NCBI GenBank assembly: GCA_932294295.1
Contig: OW028580.1
Location: 36,463,336 to 36,527,335 of the forward strand
Direction: 5' to 3'
From: Alitta virens
Taxonomy: Eukaryota; Annelida; Polychaeta; Phyllodocida; Nereididae
Length of the DNA stretch: 64,000 nt
The notes below the pieces were generated by a model, which saw nothing but the letters and a program-made list of their open reading frames with translations, made no database searches and was not told the DNA's origin. The position numbers and the translations under genes are program-made. Shown here piece by piece: positions 11,928-20,490 of the stretch (the stretch's first letter is position 1; each line of letters opens with the position of its first letter).

Positions 11928-12601
11928 ATGGAAAACCAGGAGTACGAGTCACTATTCAAGTTCGAGTCGCCTTCCTCAACAGTTATTGCGGGGCCATCGA
12001 TGTCTGGCAAAACGGTTCTGACTCTAGCCATACTGAGACGAGCAGAGTCCATGTACACAATACCACCAGAAAGAATACTTTACGCGTACGAGTTCATCAG
12101 AAAAAATTTGATGAACTGGAAGCAGAAGTAGCCAACATGACCACTCACCATGGCCTGCCCACTCGTGAACTGATAGACGAATTAAAGAGCACAGACGACA
12201 GCGGTCACAGCCTGCTAGTGTTGGATGATCTCATGGATGAAATATGCAAATCTAGTGAAATGTGTTCCCTCTTCACTCGAGACGTACACCACAGCCGCAT
12301 CTCTGTCATTATGCTGTCCCAAAATATCTATCATCAGTCTAGATATTCGCGTACCATCAGTCTCAACACTAGCTACCTGATATTGCTAAAGACATGTAGA
12401 GACTTACAACAGATACACTTCCTCTCACGTCAGATGTTCCCTGGCACTCCGAAGAGACTAGTCGAGGCGTACGAGGATGCAACGTATCAACCGAGAGGAT
12501 ACCTCATAGTGAACAACTTGACGAGTTCGGGTGACGAGGACGTGCGACTGAGTACTTCTATTCTTCCTGGGGACACTCTCGTACTATACACACGTAAATA
12601 A
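11928..12601 (+). CDS. Polinton packaging ATPase (FtsK/HerA type) with internal frameshift
   Basis: Genome-packaging ATPase of the A32/FtsK-HerA group. Walker A is GPSMSGKT at about residues 22-29 and Walker B is LLVLDD at about position 12215; the sensor-like stretch ISVIMLSQN follows. The total of about 225 codons is normal for Polinton ATPases. The reading frame changes once. The first part (11928-12131) runs into a stop, and the second is open in the -1 frame from before 12107 to 12601. The change falls on A AAA AAT at 12101-12107, a perfect X XXY YYZ heptamer in the incoming frame, and a -1 slip there gives exactly the frame that carries Walker B. It may be a programmed frameshift or simply a lost base in an A run. 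The start lies only about 50 bp from the divergent polymerase gene. Confidence 0.87.
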
Positions 12602-12667
12602 TGACGGAGAGAGCTAGAGCTGTTACTTGTATGAGCTTTTTGGAGCTTTTAATTGGGATCATATAGA

Positions 12668-13012
12668 ATGACACCTCGTCTGAGTCGAACACTACTGACT
12701 GACGCCACTCGAGAGCAGGTACTCTGCATAACTGAAGTGGTTTTGAACACTCTAGAAGGTAATGTTGAGCTACCTGACAGTGTGTTACACGAGTTAAGCA
12801 GGGGCAAGAGAGTACTCAGGAAAGTGTCTAGAGTAGTCACGGGGAACGCTACCAGCTTTCGCTCAACCATTAGGATCAGCGCAGACACCAGACGTCAGTT
12901 GAAGCAGATTTACGTGACGCACTACAAGACACTCGTGGAGTTCATAGAACGTTGCGTCCCTCACCTAAAGAAATTATTATCCGATAGAAATGACTCCGAC
13001 GATGAAATTTAA
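12668..13012 (+). CDS. Small basic Polinton protein, 114 aa
   Basis: Start at the ATG at 12668 (MTPRLSR). The protein is mostly helical and basic, with VVLNTLEGNVELPDSVLHEL followed by Arg/Lys-rich helices. That layout, a 'LN.L.GNV.L' segment and then basic helices, resembles a small conserved Polinton protein found next to the ATPase; I am going by memory of the pattern. It starts 66 bp after the ATPase stop, and its 3' end overlaps the next gene by 23 bp. A DNA-binding or core-protein role is an inference from charge only. Confidence 0.6.
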   Translation: MTPRLSRTLLTDATREQVLCITEVVLNTLEGNVELPDSVLHELSRGKRVLRKVSRVVTGNATSFRSTIRISADTRRQLKQIYVTHYKTLVEFIERCVPHLKKLLSDRNDSDDEI

Positions 13013-13997
13013 CAGGAAGGTCTACGTAATACCTTTCGAAAAATACGAAAGTATTGTGGAGGCGAATAGAAAGAAGACTTCAGATGAGACAGGACGACCG
13101 GCCGCTTCCGCTGCCATAGGCAGCGGAGCGGGTCAGTCGTCCTCCCTGCGGGAATTGAACGGTGAGCCGACTTTTAGGGGGCCACAGACTTCGGAGGGAA
13201 GGCTTATTGAAAACGGTGGGGTGCCCGCTAGCAATGGAAATATGACTTCGAATGGGGTGCAGTCAATTGCATCTCAGAGTCGTCAAGACGAAGGTTTGAA
13301 CAAATTGACTCGCGGCTCACCACTCGTCAGCACCCAGTCGCAGTCGCACATCGACAGAGCACGTCGTTCTGATCGCGTCAGAGACAGTGACGATGAGATA
13401 GTAAGAAAGCTCAATGTTCAGCTGAACTCTAAAGCTCACAGGGATAAAGCTCATGCTATATTGAGATTGATCACTCTCGCTAGTGCAGGTGGGAATGGAC
13501 GAGTAGATGTGGCTGATTACGCCGGGTCACTACTTCACACTCAGGCGAGCAAGTTCCCTGTACCAGTGGGCCATCACAAGTTTTACTGCCTCCTACTGGA
13601 ACGAGATGTACCTCTTAACCTGATTTCGAATGTCAAATTGAGACGGATATTACACTACATGAAGAACAAGTACACTCACAGCTCAGAGTACTCAGGAGGG
13701 GAAGGAGGGGAAGAAGAAGTAGAAGTAGAAGTAGAAATAGAAGAGGAGGGAGAAGAGGAAGAAGAGGAAGAAGAGGAAGGAGAGGAGGGAGAGGGAGAGG
13801 AAGGAGAGGGAGAGAGAGAGAGAGAGGGAGATACAGGTGCTCTGAAAATAATTAAAAGGAGCGTCGTTAGAGGCGGTACTACGTCTGGACTGAATAAAAG
13901 GAAAAAAGAGGAGGAGGAGGCGGAGGAGGAGAAGACTGAAGGTAGAAAGAAGAAAAGGAAGAAAAAAATTAGCTGGATACGCATCAAAACGGCGTAA
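12990..13997 (+). CDS. Conserved Polinton protein with acidic low-complexity tail, 335 aa
   Basis: Starts at 12990, overlapping the previous gene by 23 bp; a second ATG at 13002 is an alternative start. The N terminus (KFNRKVYVIPFEKYESIV) and a middle domain (about residues 130-215, with PVPVGHHKFYCLLLERDVPL) look like the conserved Polinton protein next to the integrase, whose usual pattern is 'K..LVP...Y' followed later by 'P.G...F...L...NVP'. Residues about 230-275 are a Glu/Gly-rich run encoded by GAGGAA-type repeats, and the C terminus is Lys-rich. The stop overlaps the integrase start as TAATG (13995-13999). The function is not known to me. The purine-rich tail is the most repeat-like part of the gene and may vary between copies. 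Confidence 0.6.
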   Translation: MTPTMKFNRKVYVIPFEKYESIVEANRKKTSDETGRPAASAAIGSGAGQSSSLRELNGEPTFRGPQTSEGRLIENGGVPASNGNMTSNGVQSIASQSRQDEGLNKLTRGSPLVSTQSQSHIDRARRSDRVRDSDDEIVRKLNVQLNSKAHRDKAHAILRLITLASAGGNGRVDVADYAGSLLHTQASKFPVPVGHHKFYCLLLERDVPLNLISNVKLRRILHYMKNKYTHSSEYSGGEGGEEEVEVEVEIEEEGEEEEEEEEEGEEGEGEEGEGEREREGDTGALKIIKRSVVRGGTTSGLNKRKKEEEEAEEEKTEGRKKKRKKKISWIRIKTA

Positions 13998-14837
13998 TGG
14001 TACTCCCTAAAGATATAGATGCATATTTATCGAGACGCTTTTACAATCCGAGATCTCCTGGCAGTTTCTACCTCGATTCATAAGGAGTGACAGAGGAACT
14101 GAATTCACTAATGTAACTGTCACATCATTAATGCTTGAGAGGAATGTGAAGCTCATTTACACCAACACCGAAACCAAAGCAAACTACGCGGAGGCCATGA
14201 TCAAGGGGCTGAAAAAAGACTATTCCAATTTTTCCAATACAGTAATGCGTAAAGGAACATCGACGAGTTTCAGAATATAATATCGTCTTATAATCGCACT
14301 GTTCATTCGAGCATAGGAGTCAGCCCATCACACGTCAATAAGGGTAATGAGCAGGACATTTGGGACTACCAGTACGTCACTCAAAATACCTCTAGCCTAG
14401 CTACATCATTCAAGAGGGCAATTTCCTCCGCTAGGAACAAGAAACAAGGCGTTTACAAATTCGCCATTGGCGACAGAGTCAGAGTCTCATATCACAGACG
14501 AAAGAATTTTTCACGCTCCTATGACGAGCAGTTTACTGGTGAAGTGTACACAGTGAGAGCACGAAAATATTCTGACAGCGTAGCCGTTTACTACCTCAAG
14601 GATTACGGCGGTGAGACTGTTGATGGCCCTTTCTATTCCAATGAACTGACGTCAGTCCGATTCGACCCAGATGCTTTCTTCAAGATAGAAAAGGTTATCA
14701 GGACTAGGGTTGCCCCAGACGGAAAGAGAGAGAGCCTCGTCAAATATCAATCATGGCCGAGTAAATATAACCAGTGGCTGCCAAGTGATAGTCTCAAGAC
14801 TCTAGAGAAGAAAAAGAAGAAGGAAAAGAAGGAGTGA
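13997..14837 (+). pseudogene. Polinton rve integrase, internally deleted and frameshifted
   Basis: DDE integrase of the retroviral type that would insert the Polinton. Three pieces survive. The N terminus starts at the ATG at 13997 (TAATG overlap with the gene before) and has the family signature YLSRRFYNPRSPGSF before an early stop at 14081. A second frame (about 14065-14249) keeps the second catalytic Asp (SDRGTEF) and the third acidic residue near ANYAEAM. A third frame (14253-14837) has YNRTVHSSIGVSP, an SH3-like IGDRVRVSY segment and a chromodomain-like C terminus ending KLKSL-type basic residues. The zinc-finger remainder and the first catalytic Asp are missing, so a large internal deletion joined the first two pieces near 14070. 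This copy cannot supply active integrase. Confidence 0.85.
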
Positions 14838-14843
14838 GTTGCA

Positions 14844-15305
14844 ATGTTCATTTACGGCGCCAGCGATCAGACTCTTGGAATAAACCCTAACAATAGTGCA
14901 GGGAGTTTCACTATTCAGATGCCTGAGGCATTTACAGCACCGAAAAATTCAAACCTGAAGGGGCAGTGGTACCTGGGACTTATCGATATTGTCATACCTG
15001 CTGTCCCCAACAAGTGGGCTAAATGGGATGTCATGTACGTGACTTGCACCCAATTGGAGGGCTCAGTAGTGGGTGATGCTTACAGCCCTGTGTTACGATC
15101 CATACCGTTGAGTGAAATAAAAAGACACAACTTTGTATGCCTCCATCCAGTACTTTATGCACCAGTGAGAGTGACGGACGTGAGGCACCTGACTATTGAA
15201 CTTAGGGACTCGAGAGGAGACTTATTACGTGAACTAACAGGAGTAACTATACGCCACACCAGGTGTACTTTGGAGCTGATATGGAGGAAAGATACAAATC
15301 GCTAG
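14844..15305 (+). CDS. Minor capsid (penton) jelly-roll protein, 153 aa
   Basis: Starts at 14844, six bases after the integrase stop. The protein begins FIYGASDQTLGINPNNSAG, followed by SFTIQMPEAF and QWYLGLIDIVIP. That is the beta-rich pattern of Polinton minor capsid proteins (N..S.F...LP....L.G.W.VGL..I..P), thought to form the pentons. The C terminus (TIRHTRCTLELIWRKD) matches the family's usual closing strand. Length is normal. It lies just before a basic virion-type protein and the major capsid gene, as expected for a capsid module. The next gene starts inside it (25-bp overlap). No lesions are seen. Confidence 0.75.
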   Translation: MFIYGASDQTLGINPNNSAGSFTIQMPEAFTAPKNSNLKGQWYLGLIDIVIPAVPNKWAKWDVMYVTCTQLEGSVVGDAYSPVLRSIPLSEIKRHNFVCLHPVLYAPVRVTDVRHLTIELRDSRGDLLRELTGVTIRHTRCTLELIWRKDTNR

Positions 15306-15688
15306 TAGCTATGAAGGCTGAACTGTGGATAGATCATTTCCAGAAAACTGCAGGACACACTAGTTTATGGTCAAAAAAACCGCAACCAATTGTCATCAAA
15401 CAGGGTAAGAACAAGAACACGAGTGCCGCCAATGGTGATGATAAAAAAAATCAAGAAAATTTACCTCTAACAGTAGTGTCACCTATTGAGCAGTCAAACG
15501 AAATGGCACAGGCAGAGCTAGCAGGGAAAAATGATAAAAGCTCATTCAGTGAGCTCTTGAACTCAGTCAACTCTCAGCGCAAGTCGACGACACAACGTGT
15601 TAAACGCAAGAAGACCGGACCGAAGAGTGCGCCTAACAAGAAAATTGCTAGGATCAAAGACATATTCACTCAGCATGTCAAGCAGTGA
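15281..15688 (+). CDS. Basic virion-type protein, 135 aa
   Basis: ATG at 15281, inside the end of the minor capsid gene. The protein has a short folded-looking N terminus (MEERYKSLVAMKAELWIDHF), a Gln/Asn/Ser-rich middle, and a strongly basic C terminus (KSTTQRVKRKKTGPKSAPNK) ending in RIKDIFTQ. A basic tail closing with '..DIF' between the penton and major capsid genes is typical of a small Polinton virion protein; a role in binding packaged DNA or the inner capsid is an inference. It overlaps the major capsid start by 14 bp. The exact family name is uncertain. Confidence 0.55.
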   Translation: MEERYKSLVAMKAELWIDHFQKTAGHTSLWSKKPQPIVIKQGKNKNTSAANGDDKKNQENLPLTVVSPIEQSNEMAQAELAGKNDKSSFSELLNSVNSQRKSTTQRVKRKKTGPKSAPNKKIARIKDIFTQHVKQ

Positions 15689-17037
15689 AAAAGTACTAGA
15701 ATCAACAGACCTCGCCTACGAGGATACGCTTAATTTGTTCAGCGTACCAGCTAGCAACCTGGGTGTCACTGATGTGAAATACCTGTCGCATAGGCCAGTA
15801 AATCAGTTTTCAACTGAGGGTGATGCAAAATTCCATGTACCAGGTGTTGGTACTTCGTATGTTGACCTTTCTAATGTCTATCTCTCAACCAGAGTGAGAA
15901 TAGTGCGAGGCGATGGTTCACTCTTGCCATCACTAGATGATGCGACCTCGCCTGCAGATACATCAGCCGTGGATGAGGGGGCATGGAGTGTTGGCCCTGT
16001 TAACAATTTAGCTCAGGCCTTATGGGATCAAGTGGAAGTGAGACTTAATGATCGTGTGGTGACAGGTGGACAGACAGGCTACAGTTACAAAGCGTTAATG
16101 AATACTCTCTTGGGTGAGACTGAGATGAATGATGCAGAACTGGAATGTTCAATGTTCCACAAGGACTCTACAAAGTTCATGGATGATGTCAGTCTTCTGA
16201 CTGGCAGCAATGAAGGATTCAAAAAGAGAGCACTAGCGACTAGCGGAAGTCAAGCTGTTGAATTACTATGCAAAGTTGATGTTGATGTCTTCAAAGTGAA
16301 CAAATACCTCTTAAACAGTGTCACTATTGACCTCACCCTCACACCCACTTCGAACAGATTCAGATTAAAGAGCGCAAATCAATTAACCACAGATTACAAG
16401 GTTGAGATTGTTGATATTACATTAATTCTCAAACACGTGACCCCCACACCACTGATTCTACTGGGACACCAGGATGTCATGCTGAAGGAGATTTCACATG
16501 CAAAATATTTCTACACCAAAGAAGAGCTAAGAAAATTCAACTTAGCAAGAGACACATCATCATATTACATTGAGGATGCCTACAACGGTAGAGTACCGAG
16601 TAAAATTGTCATAGGCTTCGTATCTGGTGAATCCATGAGTGGTAGTTTAAAAAAGAACCCCTACAATTTTCAACACTATGACATAACCTCTATTTTTTGT
16701 GAGTCTATCCGGCACGCCTACACCCGCGGGGCCTCTGAGTGTCGACTTCACATCTGACAAGTACATCCATTGCTACTCTGAACTCTACAGGGGGAAGCAG
16801 AATTGCACCAACAAAGCCAGAATAACCCGTGAGGAATACAAAGACGGATACACCTTATTTGTCATTGACTTGGCACCTCAAAATTACACCGAATTCTACC
16901 CCGTGATGAGGGAGGGCTGTGTTAGAATAGCATTACGCTTCAAATCACCACTGGAAGAATCAGTTGTTATGCTGACTAAAGTGACATATCCCGGACTATT
17001 CACTATTGATTACGCACGCAATCTCTATTTGACATGA
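15675..17037 (+). pseudogene. Double jelly-roll major capsid protein with one frameshift
   Basis: Main capsid protein of the Polinton virion. The start is the ATG at 15675 (MSSSEKVLES). Family features in order: LNLFSVPAS, YVDLSNVYLSTRVRI, NNLAQALWDQVEVRLND with GYSYKALMNTLLG, then in the second jelly roll NPYNFQHYDI and, near the end, REEYKDGYTLFVIDL and VRIALRF. Length (about 450 codons) is normal. The frame changes once at a six-T run (16693-16698). Upstream the protein runs on to a false end at 16757, while the true C-terminal quarter is open in the +1 frame from 16699 to 17037. One extra T explains it. The stop overlaps the protease start as ATGA (17034-17037). Confidence 0.88.
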
Positions 17038-17142
17038 ACACTAATCAACTGTATCAGCTACTCTGGAACGACTCTACTGCATCTTCATACGTTATGGCAA
17101 TTATACCATCAAATGCTCTGAGGTATGTACGAGCGGACAGGT

Positions 17143-17904
17143 TGTAAAATCCTCAGTGTAGCTAGTGACATATTAAGACTCCTTCCAAATGTCATAGTCC
17201 AAAAATCATAGTCCAAATATTCAAGGATAACATAAGCAGTAAAATAGTGTCAAGTGGGTTCCTTCTGCCAGTTGGTCCAAACCAAAGATGCCAGAATTTC
17301 TCCCAGATTTATTTTATAATCATCCAAAACAATACAGGCCCCTCCTCATTTGGAGGGGCGAACAATCACACATCAATCACACACATTCATCAATACCCTC
17401 CCCAACTCCCCCTTGGCTGACTCTTCCGAGTTCATCAGATCAACTCCCTCATTAACTCTGGCCAGTTGATCACCAAGCCAGGAGCACACAATGGCCAAAT
17501 TCACTCAGGCGTGAATCTGCCCCACCCCAGCCCCCTGGACAGGTGGCTACTCATTAACTCTGGGCCCCCATCTCCCCATCAATTCTCCCCCCCTGGAGAG
17601 TCCAGCTTCAGTAGAGCAGAATGGATCATAGATACATTGATCCCTTCACTGCCCTCTGGATCTGGATCCATACAAATACACCTCCCTGGCCAGCTGGACA
17701 GAATCCAGTGATGGATCTCCTGTCCACTGAGATAGTGAACTAATCTCTCCCCCTCATTGTTCTTGGATCTCATTCTGAACTGGCCATCTGCAGTCCCCCA
17801 CTGATGACTGAAACCTCATCACACTTTCAGGACATTAATACAGGGCACTTAAATAGTCATCATCAATACAAAAGAAAGGGAGCAAAAGTCCTGTGACTTT
17901 TACA
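17143..17904 (-). repeat. 3' LTR of the retroelement
   Basis: 762 bp, TG...CA ends with a 7-base inverted terminal match (TGTAAAA/TTTTACA). Same length and apparently the same sequence as 25679-26440 (constant offset 8536). Confidence 0.95.
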
Positions 17905-18504
17905 CTGCTCACCATCATTTTGAGTGAGATGTACACAAAACCTACAATTTGTCTCCCATCATTACTTTGGGATAATCTACACAAAACATTTCACTCACAA
18001 TAAGATGATGATCATTCATTTAAGTACACAACTTGACACCTTTTGTGGTTTTTAATACAAAATCATACACTCCTACTCACTGCTTACAGTCACGTTCCAC
18101 TGAGTCCAGCGTGTTCCGTCATAAAATCTTACATAAATTCAAATTCTTCCGATCTGTTGGAACCAGGTGTTGATCTTATGATCCTAACACTTAAATCAAA
18201 GGATGAACAACAAACGTTTCAACCACTTCCAAGCATCCCCAGGTCACCACAACCAGGTCTGCATATACTGGCGTCTTCTCGTAAGAAGTCCATGTCTAAT
18301 TACTTCATACACATCACTATTTAAATCATATCGGCTAACATTTTCAAATTACACACACTAACGAGAACGAACATTCATAACACTCCCTGCACCCGTTGGT
18401 CTAGGCCCCTCCCATCTGATCCCTAAACTTCTCTAGCAGACTGGATCACATAACTAGAGTAGACCTAAATACCGCAGAGAGGTCTTCACCTCGGCCTCAG
18501 TACT
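17905..18504 (-). other. 3' untranslated region between env and the 3' LTR
   Basis: No gene is seen. The bases next to the LTR read ATGATGGTGAGCAG on the coding strand, only partly purine, so any polypurine tract is weak (about 17905-17918). A more typical tract was not found. Confidence 0.5.
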
Positions 18505-20490
18505 CTAGACCTCAGCTATGACCTGGCTAGCTTCACCTACAGGTAATCTAATGGAGGAGTGGTCTTCGGCTCGTGTGTAATGCGCTGAGCTCCTAGACAG
18601 CATCGTCTCACCCTTCTTCCTGGTTATACAGCACCACAACTTAGCCCCCAATCTCCTAATCCCTTCTCTTCTGACAACTCCCAAATATCCCAGACCTATC
18701 AGTGCTACTATCACCATGGTGGAAGATAGGATCAATGCCGCGAGGGGAGTATGTTTACTGAATTGCACCCACGGCCTCTGACTCACCTGAATGGCCTCCA
18801 TCAGCATCGCCTGACTGATATCGTTGACCTGGGCCGTGGATACGCTCTTCAATTGGGGAAATGACCTCACCAGGGCCTCAGATCCCAGATTCCTTGTAAA
18901 ATTAAACTGTCCCTCCACATGTATCAGAGGAAGTACTATATGCCTAGCCATGTGTAATTCTGGTATACAATGCACCCGCCATCCTGTTCCGGCTATGTTA
19001 CAAGGAGCAGGGCAATGCATGGCATATGTCCCTGGTCCCAGTCTAACAGGTGGGTACACTTTCCCAGGGCACCTGGCAGAGACAGACTCCCCCCAGGTTA
19101 TCACCACTATAGTTCTCAGAGAGACTCGCTTTACTGTGGTGACGTTAGCCTGTTTAACAATATCAAATCGGCAGCTTTTAATAAGCTCCGATTGGTTGAA
19201 TATCAATCCCCTAGCACACGGCATGTGCCTTGCATCAAATAATGGTCCCGCTCTACACACCAACGGCTCCCCTCCAATACATGCTTCGGGCTCAAACAGC
19301 AGACCTGTAGCTGTATCTACACCATAACTATTCCCCACATCAATTTTTACAGTCATGTTCGATCCCCTAATGGGTACAGGATAACTCTGAATGTTATAAA
19401 GCAGGTAACTGGCCTTATTGACCGTTGGTACGTTAAACCTGAAGATTATCCTTCTTCTGTCAATCACAATCGGCTCTATGTGAATGTGTCGATAATACCA
19501 GGTCAATTCAGGCACTACGTCGTTTCCAGACTGAGCAATGGCGTTGACAATGTTCCTCAGTACATAGGGACTCACGATGTCCTCGGTCAGGTCACCACGC
19601 TCTAGTGCCCCCCGCTGCTGCTGATACAGCCTCATTTGTTCTCTATACTGCTCATACAAATGTTCACACTCTTCCACTGCTCTCTCAATCTCCATGCGAA
19701 TCTCCAAGTTGTTGATACGAGTGTCGACTTGAGACAGCCTCCTGGCCAATCCTCCCACATATTTACTTAGCTGTACGACATGGTCATCCACCTGTGTTAC
19801 GGCCACCGATATATTCCTGATGTATAGTCTATTCTGATTCACCACCGTCATCATTCTGTCAGTCAGATGTAAAATGTCCTGCGTGCGAGCTTGCAGTATT
19901 TTTGTGGCGTCCGCATACTGTTGTACCTGAGAGTCGGTGGCAACTCCAAAGAGCACATGCAGCCCTGTACCTATGAAGTCAAAGGCTCCCCTCTTGTGGC
20001 GTCCCTCAAGAGTGGGAGGATCACTTCGGCTACGACCAGCATAGCTTCCGTCCAGAGGCTGCAGCCTCCGTAGTCGCCACTCCCAGGATTTTTGCACATA
20101 CCCATGTACTTTGATGTCCTTACGGCTCTCTCGCACCAGTTGTATCAGCTTGCCCAGTTGTTCTGGATAACGAGGTGTCTCCAGAGTCACCAACACCACC
20201 CATGAAGCTTCCAAGGTCCTCAGAGATGCTCCACCTCTCACCAACACGCCATCTGTCAGATCTCTTGGGGGTGTTGGCCGCTCACGTAGTTCATCCTCCG
20301 TGATGGCTCTCGGAGGAGCTTCTTGGGCATCCCTCAGCATAGTGTTCCACATCGCCGTTCCCTGAGAACCATCGCTGGCCCCAGCGTCTCCCATCATGAG
20401 CATAATGATTAGAAAGGTCAGTCCCACCTTACAGGCTTCCTGAGACAGACTCAGCAGGCGACAGGTCGTCTCCCTTGGCATGCTTGGCAT
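18505..20490 (-). CDS. env: Envelope fusion glycoprotein, F-type (errantivirus/baculovirus-like)
   Basis: Membrane glycoprotein that would let the element spread between cells. The frame is open from 20520, but its first codon there is GTG; the first ATG is at 20490, and a spliced start is possible as in errantiviruses. Counting from 20520 (671 codons), a hydrophobic signal lies at about residues 31-45. A basic cleavage site RHKR at 174-177 is followed at once by GAFDFIGTGLHVLFG, matching the 'R.KRG.F.F.G...LFG' pattern of insect errantivirus Env and baculovirus F. Next comes a long helical region (about 195-300, rich in Q/V/I heptads) and a cysteine-rich domain (about 415-540). One membrane helix lies at about 592-616 and a 55-residue cytoplasmic tail follows. 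The start overlaps the end of pol in another frame. No stop or frameshift is seen. Confidence 0.88.
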   Translation of the reverse strand: MPSMPRETTCRLLSLSQEACKVGLTFLIIMLMMGDAGASDGSQGTAMWNTMLRDAQEAPPRAITEDELRERPTPPRDLTDGVLVRGGASLRTLEASWVVLVTLETPRYPEQLGKLIQLVRESRKDIKVHGYVQKSWEWRLRRLQPLDGSYAGRSRSDPPTLEGRHKRGAFDFIGTGLHVLFGVATDSQVQQYADATKILQARTQDILHLTDRMMTVVNQNRLYIRNISVAVTQVDDHVVQLSKYVGGLARRLSQVDTRINNLEIRMEIERAVEECEHLYEQYREQMRLYQQQRGALERGDLTEDIVSPYVLRNIVNAIAQSGNDVVPELTWYYRHIHIEPIVIDRRRIIFRFNVPTVNKASYLLYNIQSYPVPIRGSNMTVKIDVGNSYGVDTATGLLFEPEACIGGEPLVCRAGPLFDARHMPCARGLIFNQSELIKSCRFDIVKQANVTTVKRVSLRTIVVITWGESVSARCPGKVYPPVRLGPGTYAMHCPAPCNIAGTGWRVHCIPELHMARHIVLPLIHVEGQFNFTRNLGSEALVRSFPQLKSVSTAQVNDISQAMLMEAIQVSQRPWVQFSKHTPLAALILSSTMVIVALIGLGYLGVVRREGIRRLGAKLWCCITRKKGETMLSRSSAHYTRAEDHSSIRLPVGEASQVIAEV

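Noticed and set aside
17466..17711. 81-codon frame in the LTR, repeated at 26002-26247
   Set aside because: Duplicate because LTRs are duplicates; no protein character.
18824..19327. 167-codon plus-strand frame
   Set aside because: Antisense of env.
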